Positions 39,220-45,507 of a stretch of 45,507 bases of DNA are shown piece after piece (the stretch's first letter is position 1; each line of letters opens with the position of its first letter). Origin of the DNA: Candidatus Kaiserbacteria bacterium. Its GTDB lineage: Bacteria; Patescibacteriota; Minisyncoccia; Phycocordibacterales; UBA2100. Under the pieces are notes generated by a model. That model did no database searches, was not told the DNA's origin, and saw only the letters and a program-made list of their open reading frames with translations. Position numbers and translations under genes: made by a program. The stretch is taken from positions 1 to 45,507 of the forward strand of contig JALWOZ010000028.1 of NCBI GenBank assembly GCA_027083345.1. Reading direction: 5' to 3'.

Positions 39220-41400
39220 TTAGCTATTAGGCCACTTTGCGACCATGAGCATTCCCTCTTCGTTTTTTTCAGGTAGGCTCCGCCATATCTCCTCAGTGAT
39301 GAATGGCATGAAAGGGTGTAAGAGCTTAAGTGTTGTGGTCAAGATCGTGTATAGAGTATATTGGCGTGAGAGTTTTGCAGTTTTATCTACCTCTTGCTCT
39401 GAGCTTGTCGAAGAGTGTAGTATGGATTTAGACTCCTCAAGAATCTTATCTGCCAGCTCGTGCCAAGCGTAGTGGTATATTCTGTCGGCAGCAAGGTGAT
39501 ACTGATAGTTATTTAACTCTTTGGTTACTTGTTCTACTATTGCGTTTAAATTATCTATTATCTGTTTATCTGTATCAGTTGTAATCGCAGTTTTAGACAG
39601 GTCTACGCCGTTCGTCTCTGTGAGTATGAATCTTGTGATATTCCAAAGTTTGTTAGAAAATTTTTTATAAGCATTTATCTTTTGTATATCTAAGTTGAGG
39701 TCTGAGCCTGGAGCATTACCCACTATAAGGCCCATGCGGAGGGCATCTGTGCCGTATTGTTCAGAGATGTCTAATGGGTTTATAACATTACCTTTGCTCT
39801 TGCTCATCTTTTTGCCCTTAGCGTCATTAACCATCCCGTGGAAGAATACTGTCTTAAAGGGCACCTCACCCGTGCGGTACAATCCTAGCATAATCATGCG
39901 TGATACCCAGAAGAAGACTAAGTCGCGCCCTGTCTCCATGATACTCGTAGGGTAGTAGGTTTTAAAATCGTCATTATTTGGGTAGCCGAGAGTAGTGAAG
40001 GGCCATTGTCCACTAGAGAACCAAGTGTCAAAGGTGTCTGGGTCTTGCTCAACCTTGCCTCCACACTTTGGGCACTCTGTAATCTTATCGTCAATATCTA
40101 CCTCGCCATGCTTACATTCTGTGCAGATTTTGGCGGGTATTGGTATACCCCAAGTTATTTGGCGAGAGATATTCCAGTCTTCAATATTTTCTAGCCAATG
40201 TAGGGCTACCTTCTTTTGCTCGTCTGTGATTATCTTAATTTTGTCTGACTCTATGGCCTCCTTAGCTTTGTCTGCAAGTGGTTGAGTCTTTACAAACCAC
40301 TGCTCTTTAAGTTGAGGCTCTATCTCTCTAGAGCACTTGTAACATACTGGCACTGAGTGCTCATAACTCTCGTCGGTTTTTATTAAGAGGCCCATCTTAT
40401 CTAGCTTCTCCACTATTTTAGGTCGAGCTTCTGTGATAGGCATGCCAGCAAACTCTCCGGCTATGTCTAATAATTTACCTCGCTCGTCTATTATCTGCTC
40501 GTAGTCTAGATTGTGCCTTTGAGCTATCTCCCAGTCTATTGCTGAATGCCATGGGGTTATAGTCATAACCCCACTACCTATCTCTGGGTCTCCAGCCTCG
40601 TCTTTTATAATCGTAGCTGTAATCTTACCATTTAGCCAGTCTACTTCCACTGAGTCTCCGTGCTTATACTCACCATAGCGCTTGTCATCTGGGTGCATTA
40701 CTATGTACTTATCTCCAAACTTGGTTTCTGGGCGGGCTGTACCAATAGTAAATGGGCCGTATTTAATATAGTAGAAGGGGTCTTTACGCTCTTGATAGTC
40801 TACTTCTAAGTTAGAGAGGCCTGTCTGATGTTTGGGGCACCAATTTATACTGCGGAGGCCTCTATAGAGCAAGTCGTCTTTAGCGAGTTGCTCAAATGTC
40901 CCGTAGACAGTTTTTATAACTCTGTCATCTAAGGTAAAGAGCTCTCGCGACCAATCGCAAGATGCTCCAAGTTGGCGGATTTGCCCCTCCATAAAGCTCT
41001 TGTTCTCTTGGGTAAAATCCCATATCTCTTTATACAATTCTTCTCGAGTCATTTGGAAGCGGGAGCGACCCTCCTTGGCCAGCTTCTTCTCATACACTAC
41101 TTGTGTCTCAAAGCCTGCGTGGTCTGCCCCGGGGAGCCATAGAGTACGCTTGCCCTGCATACGAGCAAAGCGCGTCATTATGTCTTGCAAGGTTACAAAG
41201 AGTGCGTGCCCAGCATGTAGAGAGCCATTGGCATTTGGCGGTGGCATTATAATAGAGAAAGGCTCGGCATCTGTCTTGCATACTCCATTCTCTATGCACT
41301 TGTCGGGGTTAAAGTAGCCAGACTCTTGCCAGAGTTTGTAAAGATCACTCTCCACGGCTTGTGGATCATATGGCTTTAAGAACTTCTCTGGTATAGACAT
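39220..41400 (-). CDS. valS: Valyl-tRNA synthetase, short form
   Basis: Class I synthetase charging tRNA-Val. HIGH motif HAGH in MPPPNANGSLHAGHALF, CP1 editing domain with TARPETKFGD, a CxxC zinc pair (ICTECK / ECPKC), and KMSKS in GKKMSKSKGNVINP. At 726 aa it is over 150 residues shorter than typical bacterial ValRS. It ends soon after the anticodon-binding domain and lacks the C-terminal coiled-coil arm. A segment reading SSTSSEQEVDK (near 665) coincides with a REP-like DNA element. The extended -10 TGCTATATT (41408-41416) ends 7 nt before the ATG. Confidence 0.94.
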   Translation of the reverse strand: MSIPEKFLKPYDPQAVESDLYKLWQESGYFNPDKCIENGVCKTDAEPFSIIMPPPNANGSLHAGHALFVTLQDIMTRFARMQGKRTLWLPGADHAGFETQVVYEKKLAKEGRSRFQMTREELYKEIWDFTQENKSFMEGQIRQLGASCDWSRELFTLDDRVIKTVYGTFEQLAKDDLLYRGLRSINWCPKHQTGLSNLEVDYQERKDPFYYIKYGPFTIGTARPETKFGDKYIVMHPDDKRYGEYKHGDSVEVDWLNGKITATIIKDEAGDPEIGSGVMTITPWHSAIDWEIAQRHNLDYEQIIDERGKLLDIAGEFAGMPITEARPKIVEKLDKMGLLIKTDESYEHSVPVCYKCSREIEPQLKEQWFVKTQPLADKAKEAIESDKIKIITDEQKKVALHWLENIEDWNISRQITWGIPIPAKICTECKHGEVDIDDKITECPKCGGKVEQDPDTFDTWFSSGQWPFTTLGYPNNDDFKTYYPTSIMETGRDLVFFWVSRMIMLGLYRTGEVPFKTVFFHGMVNDAKGKKMSKSKGNVINPLDISEQYGTDALRMGLIVGNAPGSDLNLDIQKINAYKKFSNKLWNITRFILTETNGVDLSKTAITTDTDKQIIDNLNAIVEQVTKELNNYQYHLAADRIYHYAWHELADKILEESKSILHSSTSSEQEVDKTAKLSRQYTLYTILTTTLKLLHPFMPFITEEIWRSLPEKNEEGMLMVAKWPNS
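39397..39412 (-). repeat. REP-like element, copy 3, inside valS
   Basis: The minus strand reads TTCGACAAGCTCAGAG, matching the halves TTCGAC and GCTCAGRG of the elements at 32107 and 35251 without the spacer. It is translated in frame in valS. Confidence 0.4.
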
Positions 41401-41407
41401 GCTTAAT

Positions 41408-41416
41408 AATATAGCA
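41408..41416 (-). promoter_or_regulatory. Extended -10 (TGCTATATT) for valS
   Basis: It ends 7 nt before ATG 41400; leaderless. Confidence 0.55.
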
Positions 41417-41439
41417 TTAAGAATCTTAAATGTAAAAGT

Positions 41440-42174
41440 TTATTGATTTAGTATGTTCTCTATAATACTCTTCATGCCGGGATGCCCATTGTAATCATCG
41501 AAGGGGATACCTCCCTCTAGTGGTATTTGTTTATCTTTGTATAGTAATACACTGTAAGGAGTACCCGTACCTCCGCTGGCAATAGCTTCATCAGAGTCCT
41601 CTTTTACGAGATTTTTTATATCCTCATCTTCTAGGCAGGCGTTAAATGAGTCTACATTTAGTCCAATTTCTTTGGCAAACTTTGGTAGTAGATTGGGGTC
41701 TAAACTGTCGTTACTGTTTGTCCTGCTGTACACCATATTTGTGTACTCCCAAAATTTATCATTGCCTCCGAGTTTATTGGCACACTCTAGCGCAACGGCT
41801 TCTCTTAGGGTCTTTTTATGTAGCGTAGTGAGAGGGAAGTTGCGATAGACCCATGCAACCTTGCCACTCTTGCCAAATTCATCTATAACTCTTTGCATAG
41901 TGCTATGGAATTTTTTACAATAAGGGCATTCCGTGTCTGAATACTCAACTATAATAAGCTCAGCATTGGCATCTCCTTGTATGTGGTCATCTTCTTGGAT
42001 CCCTCTTATATCTTTATGATTTTGCCCTGCTACTACTGGTTTCGGGTATAGATCATCGGGATTTTGCTTTTTATTATTATTTATTAAATACAATCCTACA
42101 GCTAATAATACACTTATGAGTATTATACTAACAGGAGCTATTAGATTGCTTTGTCCTTTTTGTGATTTTGTCAT
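41440..42174 (-). CDS. Membrane-anchored DsbA/BdbD-like thiol oxidoreductase
   Basis: A 244-aa protein with one N-terminal transmembrane anchor (about 11-31) and an extracytoplasmic thioredoxin fold with a DsbA-type helical insertion. The active site is CPYC (Cys83, Cys86). The cis-Pro loop is GTPYSVLL. Likely forms disulfides in exported proteins; candidates here are the Cys-rich surface protein (2456), the pilin and the small secreted proteins (inference). TATAAC lies only 4 nt before the ATG, so the promoter is uncertain. Confidence 0.88.
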   Translation of the reverse strand: MTKSQKGQSNLIAPVSIILISVLLAVGLYLINNNKKQNPDDLYPKPVVAGQNHKDIRGIQEDDHIQGDANAELIIVEYSDTECPYCKKFHSTMQRVIDEFGKSGKVAWVYRNFPLTTLHKKTLREAVALECANKLGGNDKFWEYTNMVYSRTNSNDSLDPNLLPKFAKEIGLNVDSFNACLEDEDIKNLVKEDSDEAIASGGTGTPYSVLLYKDKQIPLEGGIPFDDYNGHPGMKSIIENILNQ

Positions 42175-42229
42175 TTTAGTTATAAGTTTTATTTTATAAT
42201 TTATATGATTATATCATATTTTGATATAA

Positions 42230-42823
42230 CTAAAATCCGAGAGTATGAGTTATTGCGAACTTGTCTGGCTTTAGCCAATCAGAGGTGTCTATCGATGCCT
42301 CCTTCTTTTTGTTAAAGTCTTTATATTTTATAGAATCATGCTCTAGCATGTAGTCAAATACTTTTTTTGTTATCTCTACATCTTTTTGACAATATTTGCG
42401 TATGTTCTCTATGTCTCCGGCTTGCCACCAGCGTATGGCGTCTAGACCGCCGCCTATCTTTTTAGTTCCTAATGTTGCTGATGCGATGTCGTCTAATTTT
42501 ATCCTTCTCCCTATGGATTTTTGGATCTCTACCATTAGATCTAAACTCTTTATAGCCTCTAAGTCTCCAGGATAGTATTTGTTTAATAAAGGTATATCAA
42601 AGTGGTCTGAGTTGTAGCCTATTAACATGTCGGTGTTTTCTATAATAGGCCATAGTTTATGCAATTCATCATGCATAAAGCTTTGGTATTCTTTAGTCTT
42701 GGAATCCCATATTACAAGTAGAGATATGTCTAGAGCAGTAACATCTCGAGAACCTACTTGATCAAATGTATTTTGAGTCTCTATATCAAATATTATGTAG
42801 TTTGTGTTATCTTGATTATTCAT
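42230..42823 (-). CDS. RNase H-like 3'-5' exonuclease domain protein
   Basis: A 197-aa DEDD/RNase-H-like exonuclease (YprB/RNase_H_2-type). IIFDIETQNTF gives the first Asp-x-Glu, IGYNSDHFDIPLL the second Asp and YCQKDVEITKKVFDY the last Asp (with Tyr four residues before). Whether it trims DNA or RNA is open. The extended -10 TGATATAAT (42832-42840) ends 8 nt before the ATG. Confidence 0.8.
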   Translation of the reverse strand: MNNQDNTNYIIFDIETQNTFDQVGSRDVTALDISLLVIWDSKTKEYQSFMHDELHKLWPIIENTDMLIGYNSDHFDIPLLNKYYPGDLEAIKSLDLMVEIQKSIGRRIKLDDIASATLGTKKIGGGLDAIRWWQAGDIENIRKYCQKDVEITKKVFDYMLEHDSIKYKDFNKKKEASIDTSDWLKPDKFAITHTLGF

Positions 42824-42831
42824 AGTGAGCG

Positions 42832-42840
42832 ATTATATCA
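42832..42840 (-). promoter_or_regulatory. Extended -10 (TGATATAAT) for the exonuclease gene
   Basis: A perfect extended -10, 8 nt before ATG 42823; leader about 1-2 nt. Confidence 0.6.
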
Positions 42841-42845
42841 TATAA

Positions 42846-42882
42846 ATAAAAAAACATCCCGATCTTGTTTTGTCGGGATGTT
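42846..42882 (-). terminator. Rho-independent terminator of the 43102 small gene
   Basis: A 10-bp stem AACATCCCGA / TCGGGATGTT with a 10-nt loop and a long T tract in the minus direction. The stem begins inside the stop codon of the gene. Confidence 0.88.
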
Positions 42883-43102
42883 AGTTTATGGGGCAGATGT
42901 TTGCGTTGATCTCTCTTTGCAAATGATCCCAACCTCGTTCGGCCTCTTCTTCACGAAGCATTTGCAGGGCATCTTCTTCATCTTTTCTTCTTTTTATATT
43001 TTCAGCCCTTTTGAGTCCGCCTTTGCGCCCCATTTTGCGCAAGGCATGTCGGTCCCCTCGGTGGATTGCGGAGAGGACATGTTTTGGCTTTTGTCTTGGC
43101 AT
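42881..43102 (-). CDS. Small, highly basic/charged helical protein in a self-contained cassette
   Basis: A 73-aa protein from ATG 43102. A strong SD (AGGGGGTGA, 43116-43108) sits about 5-8 nt upstream; the in-frame GTG at 43111 overlaps this SD and is rejected. The N-terminal half is basic (PRQKPKH, RGDRHALRKMGRKGGLKRAENIKRRK), the rest an acidic amphipathic helix (DEEDALQMLREEEAERG). The C-terminal part has one Cys. No signal peptide. No family recognised; nucleic-acid binding is plausible from charge only. Like the 3895 and 10358 genes it has promoter, SD and terminator of its own. Confidence 0.65.
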   Translation of the reverse strand: MPRQKPKHVLSAIHRGDRHALRKMGRKGGLKRAENIKRRKDEEDALQMLREEEAERGWDHLQREINANICPIN

Positions 43103-43134
43103 CTGTATCACCCCCTTTCGCCAAGTCCGTGTAA

Positions 43135-43163
43135 ATAGTAATCTATTTATCGGATAGTTGCAA
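43135..43163 (-). promoter_or_regulatory. Promoter of the 43102 small gene
   Basis: -35 TTGCAA (43163-43158, inside the hisS 3' end), 17-nt spacer, -10 TACTAT (43140-43135). Predicted leader about 26 nt including the SD. Confidence 0.5.
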
Positions 43164-44456
43164 TATATTTACTATTTCAGTGAGGATATTCTCTTTGTCT
43201 ATTTGTGTCTGAGTGCCGGTAGTCATATTTTTAAGTGTGTAATAACTTTTTGCTAGCTCATCTTCTCCTATGATTATTACTTTGTTTATATTTAATTTAT
43301 CTGCATACTTGATAGCTTTGTCTAATTTAAATATAGTAGATACTTCTGTTGGTATTTTGACATCTCGCAGAGTATCTGCAATCCTGTAAGCCTCATATAC
43401 ACACTCTACAGAAGAGCTGATAGGGATTATAAAAACTTTAGTTGGAGTACTGCTATTGGTTTTCAATAAATCATAAGTTTTAAGTTGGTCAAATAGGCGA
43501 GAGAGCCCTATGGAGATTCCGACTCCGGGTAGTTTAGTGTTGGAGTATGTGCCTATCAGGTTGTCATATCTACCACCACTACATATTGATCCAATTTGTG
43601 GGTAATCGTTTAGAGTTGTCTCATATACCGTGCCGGTGTAGTAATCTAGTCCGCGCGCTACAGATAAGTCTATTTGTAATATAGAGAGGGAGTTTGCTAT
43701 TTGGGCCAACTCTTTAATACCGGTTACAAATTGTTCATTTTTTATATCCATTTGCTCTAGTTGTTGGATAACGCACTCATTCGCACCTTTTATGTTCACA
43801 AAGTCTAGTATTTTATTTATTGTTGTATCTTCTACGCCCGAGTTAGAGAGCTCTTTAGATATTCCTTCTACTCCTATTTTATCTAGTTTATCTACTATGC
43901 GCAGGGTGCTCTCTTGATCTACACCAAGCTCCTCATAAAAACCATTGAGTATTTTGCGGTTGTTGACTTTGATGGTGAATTTTAAGTTAGGTAATATATC
44001 ATCAAATATCCTGTTTATTATCTGAGGTATCTCGATGTCTGCAGTAAGAGAGAGTTCGCCTTTATCTATGATGTCTATGTCGCATTGGTAAAATTCTCTT
44101 AGACGCCCTGCTTGCGGTCGTTCGCCACGGTATACCTTGCCGATAGCATATCTGCGGAAGGGGAATGAAAGCTCTCGCGCATGCTCGGCTACATAGCGCG
44201 CAAGGGGTACGGTGAGGTCAAAGCGCATTGCGTAGTCTGTCTTGCCTTTGGTAAATTGGTATATCTGCTTCTCTGTCTCTCCGCCGGCTTTAGCCAGGAG
44301 CGCCTCAGCGCGCTCAAGCACAGGTGTGTCTAGAGGGATGAATCCGTAGAGCTCGTATGTATCGCGGATTATTCCAAGCATCTTATTAAAAGCCATTTGC
44401 TCTGCTGGTAACAACTCCCTAAATCCCTTAAGTGTTTTTGTATTAACTTTATTCAT
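43143..44456 (-). CDS. hisS: Histidyl-tRNA synthetase
   Basis: Class II synthetase (437 aa). Motif 2 YRGERPQAGRLREFYQCDIDII, histidine-specific RGLDYYTGTVYE, and motif 3 GVGISIGLSRLF. The C-terminal anticodon-binding domain (about 330-430) is present. The extended -10 TGCTAGAAT (44469-44477) ends 12 nt before ATG 44456. Confidence 0.96.
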   Translation of the reverse strand: MNKVNTKTLKGFRELLPAEQMAFNKMLGIIRDTYELYGFIPLDTPVLERAEALLAKAGGETEKQIYQFTKGKTDYAMRFDLTVPLARYVAEHARELSFPFRRYAIGKVYRGERPQAGRLREFYQCDIDIIDKGELSLTADIEIPQIINRIFDDILPNLKFTIKVNNRKILNGFYEELGVDQESTLRIVDKLDKIGVEGISKELSNSGVEDTTINKILDFVNIKGANECVIQQLEQMDIKNEQFVTGIKELAQIANSLSILQIDLSVARGLDYYTGTVYETTLNDYPQIGSICSGGRYDNLIGTYSNTKLPGVGISIGLSRLFDQLKTYDLLKTNSSTPTKVFIIPISSSVECVYEAYRIADTLRDVKIPTEVSTIFKLDKAIKYADKLNINKVIIIGEDELAKSYYTLKNMTTGTQTQIDKENILTEIVNILQLSDK

Positions 44457-44460
44457 AATA

Positions 44461-45507
44461 TTAAGATAATTCTAGCATAGTTAAAAAAATATGGTAATAT
44501 TTGCTTGCACGGAGAGTTGGCTGAGTGGCCAGAATGCAAATTGCTTTGCTTTCTGGGGGAGGAGCTCTCCGACCGGCAGACACGAAGCCGACGGTCTCAA
44601 ACTTGTTTGAGACGACAATTCGAGCGAAGCGAAGTATATTGGAGAGTTGGCTGAGTGGCTGAAAGCGCACCCTTGCTAAGGGTGTAAGGGGGAAACTCCT
44701 TCGAGGGTTCGAATCCCTCACTCTCCGCCAATTTACGATTTTGTCATTTTGGAAAGATATTGCCTCGCGGCAAAGCCGCTCGGCAGGCGCGCTTCGCGCG
44801 CCAAAGCCCCATTTTGCAACGATTTGCCACGCTCCGCGCGGACAAAAAGAAATGTTTTGGTTTTGGAGCTGGAAGTTCGAACCAATCTTTTTTAGAAAAT
44901 CCCGAATCCCTTCGGGATTTTCTTTGGAAGCGATAATTTTGGCTTGTTTGCTTGCTTTTACGAATCGGGCGGCGAGTTCGAACCGATTATCGCTTTTTTG
45001 CTCAAAAGACTTCAATTTGTCTTTCAAAACTTGTTTTTGATTGATGAGTTTGTTTTTCGCTTTTTGGTATTCTTTGATGTTCAAAACACTTTCCAGATAA
45101 GCGTTCATCAGCTTTTCCAGTTTCTCGTCAATTTTTGAGATTTCCTGCTTTATCTTTTGAGCAAAAAAGCTTGATGATTGCGCCTTTGCTTTTCTTGCCT
45201 TTTCAATCTCTTTCAACATCCAATCGGCGCAATCATCAGGCAAAGAAACTTTTTGAATTTCCTTTTTTATTTGAGATGAAATTTTTTCTTCTCTTGTAAA
45301 TATATTTTGCGAGCATTTATGATTTGGATTTTTCCTCGTGCAATAATAGTAAATATATTCTTTTCCGCTTTTCTTGATTTTCTTGTCCGCCGTGATTGAG
45401 TATCCGCACTCTCCGCATTTAAAAATTCCCCGATAAAGAAAAAATTTCATCTTATCCGCTTTTTGCGGTTTAGATTTTCTTTTCATCACTTCTTGTACTT
45501 GATCAAA
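44461..45507 (-). CDS. C-terminal part of a large serine recombinase (continues beyond window)
   Basis: The frame is open to the right edge, so the catalytic resolvase domain lies outside. Visible first is a recombinase zinc-ribbon (FKCGECGYSI ... YYYC ... HKCSQ). A long Lys/Glu coiled coil (about 75 to 170 residues into the visible part) and a segment ending FLKKIGSNFQLQNQNISF follow. The following part of the frame, with WRRVRDSNPRRS, is only the antisense translation of tRNA-Ser, then of the tRNA copy. The true protein end is therefore uncertain, probably near 44730-44800. Composition differs from neighbouring genes. It probably encodes integration of a mobile element at tRNA-Ser. Confidence 0.75.
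   Translation of the reverse strand, partial: FDQVQEVMKRKSKPQKADKMKFFLYRGIFKCGECGYSITADKKIKKSGKEYIYYYCTRKNPNHKCSQNIFTREEKISSQIKKEIQKVSLPDDCADWMLKEIEKARKAKAQSSSFFAQKIKQEISKIDEKLEKLMNAYLESVLNIKEYQKAKNKLINQKQVLKDKLKSFEQKSDNRFELAARFVKASKQAKIIASKENPEGIRDFLKKIGSNFQLQNQNISFCPRGAWQIVAKWGFGARSAPAERLCREAISFQNDKIVNWRRVRDSNPRRSFPLTPLARVRFQPLSQLSNILRFARIVVSNKFETVGFVSAGRRAPPPESKAICILATQPTLRASKYYHIFLTMLELS
44469..44477 (-). promoter_or_regulatory. Extended -10 (TGCTAGAAT) for hisS
   Basis: It lies 12 nt before ATG 44456, leader about 5 nt. It sits inside the 3' readthrough part of the serine recombinase frame. Confidence 0.5.
44492..44500 (+). promoter_or_regulatory. Extended -10 (TGGTAATAT) ahead of the tRNA-Ser locus
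   Basis: It lies 10 nt before the 5' end of the broken tRNA-Ser copy (44511), and 140 nt before the intact tRNA. It suggests the original tRNA began at 44511. Confidence 0.5.
44511..44571 (+). pseudogene. Broken tRNA-Ser copy: 5' third plus a hairpin and a 3' acceptor strand
   Basis: The first 19 nt (GGAGAGTTGGCTGAGTGGC) are identical to the start of the intact tRNA-Ser at 44641. Then an 11-bp stem with one T-T mismatch (CCAGAA-t-GCAAA / TTTGC-t-TTCTGG, loop TTGC) replaces the anticodon and T arms. The end GCTCTCCG could still pair as an acceptor strand. No anticodon loop is recognisable. Confidence 0.6.
44594..44613. repeat. 9-bp perfect inverted repeat between the two tRNA-Ser copies
   Basis: GTCTCAAAC and GTTTGAGAC separated by TT. 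No U-run follows; it may be a recombination site or a processing hairpin. Confidence 0.7.
44641..44730 (+). tRNA. tRNA-Ser (GCT), with encoded CCA
   Basis: Class II tRNA: acceptor GGAGAGT/ACTCTCC, anticodon loop TTGCTAA (GCT) flanked by ACCC/GGGT-type stem, long variable arm (AAGGGGGAAACTCCTT), T-arm GAGGG-TTCGAAT-CCCTC, discriminator G at 44727, CCA at 44728-44730. It is the only RNA in the window with genomic CCA. The serine recombinase frame runs antisense through it. Confidence 0.96.

Noticed and set aside
44511-44571. Functional second tRNA-Ser
   Set aside because: No seven-base anticodon loop or T-arm can be drawn, so I list it as a broken copy.
44461-44730. C-terminal residues of the recombinase frame, including RVRDSNPRRS
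   Set aside because: Antisense translation of tRNA-Ser and its broken copy, not likely real protein sequence.
1-45507. CRISPR array
   Set aside because: No regularly spaced direct repeats or cas genes seen.

Overview
The window looks like a piece of a small, reduced bacterial chromosome of the Candidate Phyla Radiation (Patescibacteria, most likely Parcubacteria). That placement is inference from gene content and style. The cues are an AT-rich genome, core genes in short operons, a NusB-Nudix fusion, a split transketolase, a short ValRS, tRNAs without encoded CCA, a minimal type IV pilus block and an Asn/Ser-rich surface protein with a C-terminal Ig-like domain. UGA is used as a normal stop (for example rpiB and glyA), so the standard bacterial code applies.

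Layout. 1-3820: end of a Thr-rich surface protein, GAPDH, and two membrane-anchored or exported proteins. 3835-4271: a small secreted-protein cassette. 4316-7348: the non-oxidative pentose phosphate operon rpiB-rpe-tktN-tktC. 7365-10262: PfkB kinase (minus), class II aldolase and a D-2-hydroxyacid dehydrogenase. 10282-10635: a second, GC-rich secreted-protein cassette. 10643-14530: minus-strand unit secG / peptide-binding protein / RNase J. 14623-18096: leuS and a sigma-region-4/HARE-HTH protein. 18146-24096: topA (minus), malic enzyme, PRPP synthetase and glyA. 24149-26981: pilT-pilC-pilin. 27049-31764: dnaE (minus), rnhB and a Nudix-like protein. 31818-33212: GIY-YIG protein, tmRNA and smpB (minus). 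33281-35241: rpmF, nusB-nudix and rnc. 35312-37845: tRNA-Met, ychF, folD and tRNA-Phe. 37895-44456: minus-strand hsp20, prsW, valS, dsbA-like, an exonuclease, a third small cassette and hisS. 44461-45507: tRNA-Ser, a broken tRNA-Ser copy and the end of a large serine recombinase, probably the edge of an integrated element.

The metabolic genes fit a fermentative sugar-scavenging lifestyle. Pentoses and glycolytic intermediates are interconverted (RpiB, Rpe, Tkt, Fba, GAPDH), PRPP and one-carbon units are made (Prs, GlyA, FolD), and malic enzyme and a hydroxyacid dehydrogenase handle pyruvate-level carbon. The RNA genes cluster: tmRNA with SmpB, and RNase J, RNase III, NusB and RNase HII.

The most striking pattern concerns gene starts. 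Most native genes have no Shine-Dalgarno sequence. At about 19 of them a TATAAT-like -10 box, usually in the extended form TGnTATAAT, lies only 6-12 nt before the start codon, which predicts leaderless or nearly leaderless mRNAs. Three small genes (3895, 10358 and 43102) break the rule. Each has its own -35/-10 promoter, a clear SD, a different base composition and its own hairpin terminator, so they look like imported or specialised self-contained expression cassettes. This contrast is the best candidate here for an undescribed system.
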